Assembly (NCBI GenBank): GCA_002790635.1
Contig: PFVN01000015.1
Location: forward strand, 1 to 8,983
Direction of reading: 5' to 3'
Source: Candidatus Moranbacteria bacterium CG_4_9_14_3_um_filter_42_9
GTDB lineage: Bacteria; Patescibacteriota; Minisyncoccia; Moranbacterales; UBA2206
DNA: 8,983 bases
Under the pieces are notes generated by a model. It had not been told where the DNA came from and searched no databases. It was given only the letters and a program-made list of their open reading frames with translations. The position numbers were made by a program, and so were the translations under genes. Below are positions 1-5,324 of this stretch, in pieces (the first letter of the stretch is position 1; each line of letters starts with the position of its first letter).

Positions 1-2
1 AG

Positions 3-173
3 AAATCTAGTTTTCTTACATTAGAAGAGGTGCATAGGCTAATAAATAGCTCCGCCGACACCAAGGTGGATATTGCCCGCAATATAGCAAAATACTACAA
101 ACAGGAAGGTTCGGATGATGGGCAGGTGCAAATAGCCGAACAGGTTTTTCGTACGCTTTTGAAAGACACGTAG
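3..173 (+). pseudogene. DUF2336-like fragment, open at the window edge, ended by an in-frame TAG
   Basis: The frame starting at base 3 reads about 56 codons to a TAG at 171-173. Its helical pattern runs LTLEEVHRLINSSADTK, then IAEQVFRTLLKDT. After the TAG the same frame continues VKVRKNLAESIKN and enters MurJ sequence at about 210. This resembles the alpha-helical repeat domain called DUF2336, known mainly from Alphaproteobacteria, which has the pattern LT-x-DV-x-RLL, AE-x-I-x-R-x-L-x-RD-x-EV-x-VR-x-x-LAE. In that pattern the TAG stands where a Glu codon is expected (GAG to TAG). None of it resembles the MurJ transmembrane helices that should precede base 213. The family assignment is from memory of the pattern and is moderate. 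That the sequence is not MurJ is clearer. It could be a decayed gene, a sequencing error at 171, or foreign sequence joined during assembly. Confidence 0.45.
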
Positions 174-212
174 GTTAAGGTTAGAAAGAACCTTGCGGAA
201 TCTATAAAAAAC

Positions 213-1004
213 TTGCAGGGCGTTCCATTGGGTCTTTTTGGGGCTTCTTTTTCCATTGCAGTTTTTCCGGTGCTGGCATCACTGGCGGCTAAGGGTGAAA
301 AAGAAAATTTTGTGAAAACTTTTTCCGTGACTTTCCGACAAATCCTTTTTTTCATCATACCACTTAGCGTTTTTATTTTGGTTTTGCGGGCACAGATCGT
401 GCGGGTGGTGCTGGGGGCGGGAAAATTTGACTGGGAGGACACCATCCTGACTTTTCAGGCTTTGGGAGTTTTTGCTTTAAGTCTTTTTGCGCAAGGCACG
501 ATACCGCTTTTAGCGCGGGCTTTTTATGCGCTCCATGACACGAAAACGCCTTTTTACATCGCCCTCGTAACAGAAATTGTAAATATCGGCGCTGTCCTGA
601 TTTTAATCGGAAGATATCAAGTGGTTGGTCTCGCTATCGCATTTTCTCTGTCTGCGGTTACGCAGATGCTACTGCTTTTGTTTGTTTTGCGTTCGCGCTT
701 TGATAATTTAGATGATAGAAATATAATAAAATTTAGCGCTAAGATTGCGCTAGCGTCAGTGCTAGCTGGCCTGTCAATTCAACTGGGCAAATATCTGGTC
801 GCGCCTATGATTGATCTGGATACATTCATCGGAGTTTTTATACAACTAGCGGCTTCTTCTCTGGTTGGACTTTCTGTTTTCATTGGAATGTGTTATGCGC
901 TTAAACTGGAAGAATTTTTCAAATTCAAGCAAGCTCTTACCCGAAAGCTTTTCAAAGGCAAACAAACCATCGTAGAAGACACGGCGGATGTCAGCGGGAT
1001 ATGA
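213..1004 (+). CDS. murJ: Lipid II flippase MurJ (MviN family), C-terminal half only
   Basis: MurJ moves the peptidoglycan precursor lipid II across the cytoplasmic membrane. The reading frame gives about 263 residues, against roughly 500 or more for the full family, and matches the second half of the protein. It begins at the conserved LQGVPLGLFGASFSIAVFP segment. It contains RAFYALHDTKTP, the typical loop before a late transmembrane pair, and has seven or so hydrophobic stretches followed by a charged tail. The TTG at 213 is an internal Leu codon, not a real start: homologs continue upstream with membrane helices. Here the upstream sequence is unrelated (the DUF2336-like frame), so the gene is broken inside the window and not at its edge. 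The stop TGA at 1002-1004 overlaps an ATG at 1001. Family identity is secure; the state of the 5' half is not. Confidence 0.9.
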   Translation: MQGVPLGLFGASFSIAVFPVLASLAAKGEKENFVKTFSVTFRQILFFIIPLSVFILVLRAQIVRVVLGAGKFDWEDTILTFQALGVFALSLFAQGTIPLLARAFYALHDTKTPFYIALVTEIVNIGAVLILIGRYQVVGLAIAFSLSAVTQMLLLLFVLRSRFDNLDDRNIIKFSAKIALASVLAGLSIQLGKYLVAPMIDLDTFIGVFIQLAASSLVGLSVFIGMCYALKLEEFFKFKQALTRKLFKGKQTIVEDTADVSGI

Positions 1005-1037
1005 TATCTAAAAAGCGAATTTTCAAACGTAGCCCGT

Positions 1038-1066
1038 TTGACAAAATCCGATTTTTGGAGTATAAA
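1038..1066 (+). promoter_or_regulatory. Sigma-70-type promoter of the small-gene cassette
   Basis: TTGACA (1038-1043) and TATAAA (1061-1066) are separated by 17 bases. That is a perfect -35, a five-of-six -10 and ideal spacing. Transcription should start near 1073, giving a leader of about 63 bases before the ATG at 1136. The promoter lies just after murJ, so the small genes need not depend on murJ transcription. Confidence 0.82.
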
Positions 1067-1135
1067 AGACAATCAGTGTCGGAAAGTTTTTTAACAAAAT
1101 GGCCAATAAAAACCGATATTAAAAGGAGGTGGCGA

Positions 1136-1435
1136 ATGACAAAGCGATTTAATATCGTTGAAGGTCCCAGACACTATGATTTTGTATTTATGCTGCCGGT
1201 CTATAATCGTCAGCAAGATCTTTTGAAAAGGCCCTTGTTCTTCTTGAATGAACCAGGAGATAAATCAAAGGACGAAGGGGTAATTTTACTTACAATTCAA
1301 AAAGCCAAATGGATCAAAAGCGATGGAGTCGAGGGATGGTCATTTGAAGGGCTGGCAGGAGACCGGCCTTGTAAAGGGTTCTTTTCAACAATTGTGAGAA
1401 GAGGGTGGGTTGAGCAATCCCCAAAAACTGACTGA
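1136..1435 (+). CDS. Hypothetical protein, 99 residues, first gene of the cassette
   Basis: I do not recognise this family. The ATG at 1136 is chosen because AGGAGG (1124-1129) lies 6 bases upstream and the cassette promoter at 1038-1066 lies before it. The frame is also open back to an ATG at 1001 that overlaps the murJ stop, but that start would put the promoter inside the gene and has no Shine-Dalgarno site. The protein starts MTKRFNIVEGPRHYDFVF. It is soluble, without a signal peptide or membrane segment. It is mixed alpha/beta in feel, with a hydrophobic strand at VILLTIQKAKW and a Gly-rich stretch WSFEGLAGDRP, and has one Cys in the C-terminal third. The next gene starts 20 bases downstream, so the two are probably co-transcribed. 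Function unknown. Confidence 0.7.
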   Translation: MTKRFNIVEGPRHYDFVFMLPVYNRQQDLLKRPLFFLNEPGDKSKDEGVILLTIQKAKWIKSDGVEGWSFEGLAGDRPCKGFFSTIVRRGWVEQSPKTD

Positions 1436-1455
1436 TTCTCAGGAGGATGGCGAAA

Positions 1456-1692
1456 ATGGGAAACACGAACACCCGCGACGTGGCGCATAAGCACTATAAC
1501 CGGCTGTTTAAGATCATGCTTGATAACGATCGGAAGCTTATCCGGAAAGGGGCGAGTATTCTTTCCTATCGTCCGCGACCCTATCTTCACACCCAAGAAA
1601 CCATCGAAGAGGTGTTGGGGGAAGTTGAGAATTTCCTGCGGAAAAATCTGCCTGGGGTGAAAATTCCTCCGTGGCCCAAGATTCTTCGGTAG
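1456..1692 (+). CDS. Hypothetical protein, 78 residues, with C-terminal LPGVK motif
   Basis: Unknown family. Two in-frame ATGs exist, at 1447 and 1456. The AGGAGG at 1441-1446 touches the first and sits 9 bases from the second, so 1456 is the workable start. The product starts MGNTNTRDVAHKHYNRLFK. It is basic, probably mostly helical, and lacks a signal peptide or membrane helix. Its C-terminus, VENFLRKNLPGVKIPPWPKI, closely matches that of the protein encoded at 2005-2388 (LEKFLQKLPGVKLP, then PKIM). Both also begin with a helix holding an aromatic pair and Lys-rich sequence. I infer that the two are distant paralogs sharing a small helical domain that ends in this motif. It sits second in the four-gene cassette. 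Confidence 0.7.
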   Translation: MGNTNTRDVAHKHYNRLFKIMLDNDRKLIRKGASILSYRPRPYLHTQETIEEVLGEVENFLRKNLPGVKIPPWPKILR

Positions 1693-1795
1693 CGGAAATA
1701 GCAAAAAACCCCCTTAGATACTTAATTGTTTGTTCAGAATAATTTATGAAGTTGCAGTTCAGAGGCGATAACTTCTCAAAACCAGGAGGTCTTAC

Positions 1796-2008
1796 ATGGG
1801 CAAAAACAGGAATCTAGGCATCTTGAAAGTCATCGGTAAAACGGTGATTGCGGTGGTTGTGGTATTCGCGATGGGCTTCAATGTTTACTCGCTGGTCGGT
1901 GTTTATTACGACCAGAAAAACAGTGTTCGTCAGAGTCAAAAACAAGAGCAAACTCCGCTGAAAAAAATTATCCGCAACAGCGAAAACTTTGTCTGGGAGG
2001 GGAAATGA
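1796..2008 (+). CDS. Small single-pass membrane protein, 70 residues
   Basis: Not recognised. The start is well marked: AGGAGG at 1784-1789 lies 6 bases before the ATG. After a short basic N-terminus (MGKNRNLGILK) there is one strongly hydrophobic segment at about residues 13-37, including IAVVVVFAMGF. A hydrophilic, charged tail of about 33 residues follows. There is no lipobox and no clear signal peptidase site, so an anchored protein is more likely than a secreted one. Its stop overlaps the next start (ATGA at 2005-2008), which indicates translational coupling to the 127-residue protein. The two products may therefore work together, with this one as membrane anchor. That role is inference from gene order only. 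Confidence 0.7.
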   Translation: MGKNRNLGILKVIGKTVIAVVVVFAMGFNVYSLVGVYYDQKNSVRQSQKQEQTPLKKIIRNSENFVWEGK

Positions 2009-2388
2009 AAAAGAATGAGCTGGTCATCGACGAAAAAAGTTCGATCGAACTGAGAAATTATTATTGGGACATGTTGAAACTGGTGAAAAAATATGAGAAG
2101 GAATTTCCTAGGGCATATCAGGAAAGTCGAGAAAGAGGGGGTGCGAATTTTTCTGTTTTCGGAAAAACCACGACGCTCGACATTATGATGGATAGCCTGA
2201 TTTTTTTCATCGAAAAAAGGCCACCAAATTGGCAAGCAGAGTTGATGTTTCTGCTGCACGAGAAGGAGAATCTGGGCGATATAAAAATGATACTGGAAGG
2301 GCTGGAAAAATTCTTGCAAAAGCTGCCCGGAGTCAAACTGCCGGAATCCCGGCCCAAAATTATGGACGATCTACTGAATATTACTTAG
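2005..2388 (+). CDS. Hypothetical protein, 127 residues, with C-terminal LPGVK motif
   Basis: Unknown family. The ATG at 2005 overlaps the TGA of the preceding membrane-protein gene, and GGGAGG at 1995-2000 serves as its ribosome site. The protein looks soluble and largely helical: a charged N-terminal helix around YYWDMLKLVKKYEKEF, a central part with DIMMDSLIFFIEKRPPNW, then a C-terminal helix LEGLEKFLQKLPGVKLP ending PKIMDDLLNIT. The C-terminal motif is shared with the 78-residue protein encoded at 1456-1692, and this protein reads like an expanded version of it. It is the last gene of the cassette; a hairpin with a T-run follows 12 bases after the stop. Confidence 0.72.
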   Translation: MKKNELVIDEKSSIELRNYYWDMLKLVKKYEKEFPRAYQESRERGGANFSVFGKTTTLDIMMDSLIFFIEKRPPNWQAELMFLLHEKENLGDIKMILEGLEKFLQKLPGVKLPESRPKIMDDLLNIT

Positions 2389-2400
2389 AGCAGGACGTAG

Positions 2401-2438
2401 CCGCGGCCGGTGCAACAGTGCCCGCCGCGGATTTTTTT
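2401..2438 (+). terminator. Rho-independent terminator of the small-gene cassette
   Basis: CCGCGG at 2401-2406 pairs with CCGCGG at 2425-2430. The stem extends inward through GC-rich sequence with small bulges, and seven Ts follow (2432-2438). It closes the cassette 12 bases after the stop at 2388. Confidence 0.8.
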
Positions 2439-2551
2439 ACCTCCCCCAATTTTTTCAAATCCAATTTCACATGAAGAATGATGTAGAGGGCTTGTGTGGA
2501 CTTAGCTTTACTGGGTTTATTGTAAAAATTGGTGCGGGGGTTTACCCTTAA

Positions 2552-2578
2552 TTAGCACTCGAAAGTCTTGATTGCTAA
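2552..2578. promoter_or_regulatory. CIRCE operator (HrcA binding site) upstream of dnaJ
   Basis: Left arm TTAGCACTC (2552-2560), a 9-base spacer, and right arm GATTGCTAA (2570-2578). The CIRCE consensus is TTAGCACTC-N9-GAGTGCTAA, so only one base differs (T for G at 2572). CIRCE is bound by the heat-shock repressor HrcA. The right arm overlaps the probable -35 of dnaJ, so bound HrcA would block RNA polymerase. This predicts an hrcA gene elsewhere in the genome. Confidence 0.9.
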
Positions 2579-2600
2579 TTTTTTTATTCTATGCTATATT
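2572..2600 (+). promoter_or_regulatory. dnaJ promoter with extended -10
   Basis: TATATT at 2595-2600 is preceded by TGC (2592-2594), an extended -10. TTGCTA at 2572-2577 sits 17 bases upstream as a four-of-six -35 inside the right CIRCE arm. The expected start near 2607 leaves a leader of about 21 bases with no Shine-Dalgarno site. Confidence 0.65.
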
Positions 2601-2627
2601 GTCTGGGTATAAGAAATACCTATTTTT

Positions 2628-3734
2628 ATGGCTAGTAACTATTACGAAACTTTAGGCGTGGAAAAAGGCGCCAATGACGATGAGATAAAAAAAGCCTACC
2701 GCAAGCTGGCCCACAAATACCACCCGGACAAATCCGGTGGCGATGAGAAGAAGTTCAAGAAAATAAACGAGGCTTATCAGGTTTTGTCGGATAAAGTCAA
2801 GCGCCATCAATACGATCAATTTGGTCGGACTTTTGACGGTGCGCCGGGTGGAGGCGGACAATCCGGCGGTTTCGACTTTTCCGGCTTTGATTTTGGGGAA
2901 GGTTTTGCCTCTGGCGGTTTTTCCGCCCAAGGCGGACCAGCCTCGGGCTGGGAAGATATTTTTTCCGATATTTTCGGCGGCGCAGGAGCGAGAACTCAAA
3001 GAAAAGCGCGCGGCTCTGACATCCAGGTGGACGCGGAAATAAATTTTGCGGAAATGGTGCGCGGCGCGGAGCGAGAAATAAATTTATATAATCGCGTTGT
3101 CTGCGACCATTGCCAAGGTTCCGGCGGAGAACCGGGAATGAGCAAAAAGACTTGCCCGACTTGCCAGGGAGCTGGCCAGATCAGGAAAACCAGCCGGAGC
3201 TTTTTGGGGTCTTTTTCCCAAGTGAGCACTTGTCCGGAATGCAAGGGCGAAGGCGCAACTTATGCGAAAAAATGCTCGCAATGCGCCGGGGACGGAAGAG
3301 TCAAAAAAGAACGTCGGGTAAAAATAAAAATTCCGGCCGGGATTGAAAACGGCCAGACCATTTCTCTTCAGGGTCAGGGCGAAGCCGGTGAACGGGGCGC
3401 CCGGAATGGCGATTTGTATGTCACCGTTCATGTGCGTGCGAACGAAAAATTTTCTCGAAAAGGCAATGATATCTTGAGCACCGAGTTTATTCCCTTTACA
3501 CTGGCGGTGCTTGGAGGCAAAATAGAAATTGATACGATTGACGGAGAATTAATTTTAAAAATACCCGCCGGCACGCAATCCGGTGAAACTTTCCGGATAA
3601 AAGGCAATGGTGTCCCCGATATATCGGGACGGGGAACCGGGAGCCACTTAGTCAGAGTCGTGGTGCGCGTGCCGAAAAAACTTTCGCGCGAACAAAAAGA
3701 GCTTTTGGAAAGGCTGCAAGACACTGACATATAA
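2628..3734 (+). CDS. dnaJ: Chaperone DnaJ (Hsp40), type I, full length
   Basis: DnaJ delivers unfolded proteins to DnaK and stimulates its ATPase in the cytoplasm. All parts of a type I DnaJ are present in 368 residues. The J domain lies at about 4-66, with the HPD triad at 32-34. A Gly/Phe-rich linker spans about 67-125. Four CxxCxGxG zinc repeats start at Cys159, 176, 202 and 216. Two C-terminal substrate-binding beta domains follow, ending in a Lys/Glu-rich helix. The J domain begins four residues after the ATG, which fixes the start. Upstream there is no Shine-Dalgarno site, only CCTATTTTTATG. The gene stands alone, without dnaK or grpE beside it, but carries its own CIRCE site, so it is predicted to be heat-inducible through HrcA. 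Confidence 0.97.
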   Translation: MASNYYETLGVEKGANDDEIKKAYRKLAHKYHPDKSGGDEKKFKKINEAYQVLSDKVKRHQYDQFGRTFDGAPGGGGQSGGFDFSGFDFGEGFASGGFSAQGGPASGWEDIFSDIFGGAGARTQRKARGSDIQVDAEINFAEMVRGAEREINLYNRVVCDHCQGSGGEPGMSKKTCPTCQGAGQIRKTSRSFLGSFSQVSTCPECKGEGATYAKKCSQCAGDGRVKKERRVKIKIPAGIENGQTISLQGQGEAGERGARNGDLYVTVHVRANEKFSRKGNDILSTEFIPFTLAVLGGKIEIDTIDGELILKIPAGTQSGETFRIKGNGVPDISGRGTGSHLVRVVVRVPKKLSREQKELLERLQDTDI

Positions 3735-3880
3735 GGAAACCGCCGCCCGGGCTCGCGTGTCGGAAAATTATCGCTTCGCTCGCTAAAATTTTAAGGACCG
3801 AGGTGGTCCCGCAAAATTTCTTAACGCTCAGTTCCGTTCAATTTTCATTGCCACGCTACGCAATGGGCGGGGTAAATTAA
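3735..3880. repeat. Palindrome-rich intergenic region after dnaJ
   Basis: This gap before the next promoter holds no credible gene but several short palindromes: GCCCGGGC (3745-3752), GGACC/GGTCC with a 5-base loop (3795-3809) flanked by AAAATTTT and AAAATTT, and CATTGC/GCAATG (3846-3865). CGCTTCGCTC at 3772-3781 recurs exactly at 8411-8420 in the gap after rseP. There is no T-run, so it is not a standard terminator. It resembles a degraded REP- or MITE-type intergenic element. Confidence 0.5.
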
Positions 3881-3901
3881 CTATTTATGGGTTTGTGTTG
3901 T

Positions 3902-3930
3902 TTGTCATTCTCCAAATTTTGCCTTATAAT
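3902..3930 (+). promoter_or_regulatory. Promoter of the 166-residue membrane protein gene
   Basis: TTGTCA (3902-3907) and a perfect TATAAT (3925-3930) are separated by 17 bases. The start is expected near 3937, giving a leader of about 20 bases before the ATG at 3957. Confidence 0.82.
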
Positions 3931-3956
3931 TAAAAAAAATAACAATAAAAAGGACT

Positions 3957-4457
3957 ATGAATTTTTCCTTACTTTTGTCGAAGCTGGGTCTTTCGCAAAA
4001 ATTGTCCCAAGATGTCATGCTGATACTTATTATCGCGCTGATCAGTTTTGTCTATGGCATGCTTTTGGGAAAATATAAAATAATGACGGTGCTCATCAAC
4101 ATTTATGTTTCCTTTGCGCTTATCAGTGTCATTCCGAAGGACTTTGTCCTAGACTACAACACAAAACTTATCTTGTTCTTCGTTTTGGTCGCCGGTTTAA
4201 CGCTCGTGAGTAAAAGATTTTTTGATCTTTCCATCTCAGGAGCCGGTTCTTATTTTCTCTTGAAAGTTTTTTTAATGAGTTTTCTGCAAGTGGCCTTAGT
4301 TTTAAGCATAGTTTTTTCTACCGTTTCAAAAAAAGTGGCGCTGGAATATGTTTCTCTGGATGCATACGGCTACCTGACAGCAGGTTTCCTGCCGCTCGTT
4401 TGGATGGTGCTGCCTCTGGCTTACATGTTTTTCATATATAAAAGATTCAATCGTTGA
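3957..4457 (+). CDS. Hypothetical multi-pass membrane protein, 166 residues
   Basis: I do not recognise the family. About five hydrophobic segments are visible, at roughly residues 20-40, 43-61, 70-86, 97-124 and 137-160. They are joined by short polar loops such as PKDFVLDYNTK and SKRFFDLSISG. The tail YKRFNR is basic, which suggests a cytoplasmic C-terminus. The start is supported by the consensus promoter just upstream and a weak AGGA at 3951-3954, only 2 bases from the ATG. No catalytic motif stands out. The TGA at 4455-4457 lies inside the -35 of the tRNA promoter. It may be a small lineage-specific membrane protein; no role can be given. Confidence 0.8.
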   Translation: MNFSLLLSKLGLSQKLSQDVMLILIIALISFVYGMLLGKYKIMTVLINIYVSFALISVIPKDFVLDYNTKLILFFVLVAGLTLVSKRFFDLSISGAGSYFLLKVFLMSFLQVALVLSIVFSTVSKKVALEYVSLDAYGYLTAGFLPLVWMVLPLAYMFFIYKRFNR

Positions 4458-4481
4458 CTATAAATAGTATTGTGGTATACT
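4454..4481 (+). promoter_or_regulatory. tRNA-Lys promoter
   Basis: TTGACT (4454-4459) and TATACT (4476-4481) are 16 bases apart, giving a predicted start near 4488 and a leader of about 43 bases before the tRNA. The -35 overlaps the stop codon of the preceding gene. A hairpin CTGAAAA/TTTTCAG with a 6-base loop (4492-4511) lies in the leader. Confidence 0.75.
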
Positions 4482-4530
4482 CCAAAATGTTCTGAAAATT
4501 GAATTTTTCAGGCGTTTATTTTTATATCAT

Positions 4531-4607
4531 GCGCTGTTAGCTCAGCCTGGTAGAGCAGTTGCCTTTTAAGCAAACGGTCGGAGGTTCGAATCCTCCACAG
4601 CGCACCA
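4531..4607 (+). tRNA. tRNA-Lys (anticodon UUU), CCA encoded
   Basis: A full cloverleaf can be drawn. The acceptor GCGCTGT pairs with ACAGCGC (4597-4603). The D stem is GCTC/GAGC. The anticodon loop is CTTTTAA with TTT at 4565-4567. The variable loop is short, and the T arm is GGAGG, TTCGAAT, CCTCC. Discriminator A and an encoded CCA end at 4607. The outermost anticodon-stem pair (4558 with 4574) looks like a G-A mismatch; the other stems are perfect. The UUU anticodon reads both Lys codons. Confidence 0.95.
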
Positions 4608-4644
4608 GAAGTTCTCTTAAAATTTATTTTATTGGAGGTAGATT

Positions 4645-4821
4645 ATGTCGTGCGAGGTGCCATATTGTGAAGCTTGTGATATTATCTACGAATTTGGAAC
4701 ACCTGCATTTATTTGCATCGAGCGTGGCTGTGGTCGACCACTTGTGATGAAAGATGAAGATGAAATTTACGGGGCGGATGCTATTAAGATTGACTTATGG
4801 CAGAAAGAAGCAGCGCTTTAG
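4645..4821 (+). CDS. Small Cys-rich protein, 58 residues, zinc-knuckle-like
   Basis: A short frame with GGAGG at 4634-4638, 6 bases before the ATG, directly downstream of tRNA-Lys. The product begins MSCEVPYCEACDIIYEF and has five Cys, at residues 3, 8, 11, 24 and 29. The spacing C8-x2-C11 with C24-x4-C29 looks like a small metal-binding knuckle, though no known zinc-ribbon family is matched with confidence. The second half is acidic (MKDEDEIYGADAIKIDLW). The start and length are supported by the ribosome site and by the next gene 46 bases downstream, which has the same type of ribosome site. There is no terminator between the tRNA and this gene, so it may share the tRNA promoter. Function unknown. 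Confidence 0.6.
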   Translation: MSCEVPYCEACDIIYEFGTPAFICIERGCGRPLVMKDEDEIYGADAIKIDLWQKEAAL

Positions 4822-4867
4822 CCAAGGCGATGGTCGCCTCAAATTTCCAAACCAAGGAGGGTACAAG

Positions 4868-5227
4868 ATGAGAAAGGTAATAGGAAAAACTGCTCCAACG
4901 CTGAGCCTGGAAACGATCAAGGAGTTTCTACCAGGGTGGCACGATGAAATGATGCGAACTGGATCGATCGGCCGTCCGATTGAAAAGGTAGTCTTCGGAA
5001 AGATCTTTTCCAGAACTGCCAAGGCTTTTTGCAGGAGTCCGCAGGCGCAAGATTTCGCGAATTTTGTTCTGAAACCGCATTTCGCCGCCACGGACACACT
5101 CGTAAAACTCATCCTTTTGGAGGATGGCCTCGAGGCATATGCCAAGAAATACAAAAAATTTCCGTCCATTGAGGACGAGAATGAAATCAGGGAACTCTTG
5201 GGGTTGAGTCCAACCATCGGTTCATAG
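4868..5227 (+). CDS. Hypothetical protein, 119 residues
   Basis: Unknown family. AAGGAGG at 4854-4860 lies 7 bases before the ATG at 4868. The frame is open further upstream, to 4754, but that part overlaps the 58-residue gene and has no ribosome site. The product starts MRKVIGKTAPTLSLETIKEF. It appears soluble and mainly helical, with no signal peptide or membrane segment. A basic middle (IFSRTAKAFCRSPQAQDFANF) is followed by a helix-rich C-terminus ending in an acidic stretch (EDENEIRELLGL). It is the last gene before a strong terminator at 5259-5300, in a unit beginning at tRNA-Lys or at the small Cys-rich gene. Its translation signals match those of the 1136-2388 cassette and differ from those of the core genes. 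Confidence 0.72.
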   Translation: MRKVIGKTAPTLSLETIKEFLPGWHDEMMRTGSIGRPIEKVVFGKIFSRTAKAFCRSPQAQDFANFVLKPHFAATDTLVKLILLEDGLEAYAKKYKKFPSIEDENEIRELLGLSPTIGS

Positions 5228-5236
5228 AGTCAAATG

Positions 5237-5254
5237 GGCGCGGTAAAACGCGCC
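5237..5254 (+). other. GC-rich hairpin ahead of the terminator
   Basis: GGCGCG (5237-5242) pairs perfectly with CGCGCC (5249-5254) around a GTAAAA loop. It lies between the stop at 5227 and the T-tailed hairpin and may protect the 3' end of the message or help termination. Confidence 0.5.
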
Positions 5255-5258
5255 GCGT

Positions 5259-5300
5259 AGCGGGTGAGCCTGAACGAGGTAAGCCCGCTTTTTTATTTTT
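5259..5300 (+). terminator. Rho-independent terminator after the 119-residue gene
   Basis: AGCGGG (5259-5264) pairs with CCCGCT (5284-5289). An inner CCT/AGG pairing supports the stem, and TTTTTTATTTTT follows. It separates this unit from the lipoprotein gene, whose -10 begins only 13 bases beyond the T-run. Confidence 0.87.
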
Positions 5301-5309
5301 CGAAATTTC

Positions 5310-5318
5310 TGCTATAAT
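5310..5318 (+). promoter_or_regulatory. Extended -10 promoter of a probably leaderless mRNA
   Basis: TGCTATAAT: TG at 5310-5311 and a perfect TATAAT at 5313-5318. The usual 6-base gap puts the transcription start at or next to the A of the ATG at 5325. There is no -35; that position holds the T-run of the upstream terminator. Confidence 0.75.
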
Positions 5319-5324
5319 ATAAAT

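Noticed and set aside
171..173. Stop-codon reassignment to explain the in-frame TAG
   Set aside because: All intact genes end normally, including one at TAG (4819-4821), and the CPR recoding known to me involves UGA, which is used here as a stop (murJ, rseP).
95..445. Minus-strand frame opposite murJ
   Set aside because: It lies antisense to clear MurJ coding sequence, has no family features and crosses the suspected join.
1001..1135. N-terminal extension of the 99-residue gene from an ATG overlapping the murJ stop
   Set aside because: A near-consensus promoter and an AGGAGG site lie within it, and the ATG at 1136 has ideal spacing. The extension is low-complexity and basic, and has no ribosome site.
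1297..1704. Minus-strand frame opposite the first two cassette genes
   Set aside because: The + strand frames have strong ribosome sites and the shared LPGVK motif; the minus frame has neither a promoter nor a recognisable product.
1936..2357. Minus-strand frames opposite the 127-residue gene
   Set aside because: They are shadows of a + strand gene that is coupled by ATGA overlap and followed by a terminator.
2446..2532. Inverted repeat CCAATTTTT / AAAAATTGG before the CIRCE site
   Set aside because: A 9-base AT-rich match at this distance is easily chance, and no function fits.
4559..4747. Frame starting inside tRNA-Lys
   Set aside because: It begins within the tRNA anticodon arm and overlaps the Cys-rich gene, which has a proper ribosome site in another frame.
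4795..5217. Minus-strand 140-residue frame opposite the 119-residue gene
   Set aside because: The sense gene has AAGGAGG at 7 bases and a terminator after it; the antisense frame has no supporting signal.
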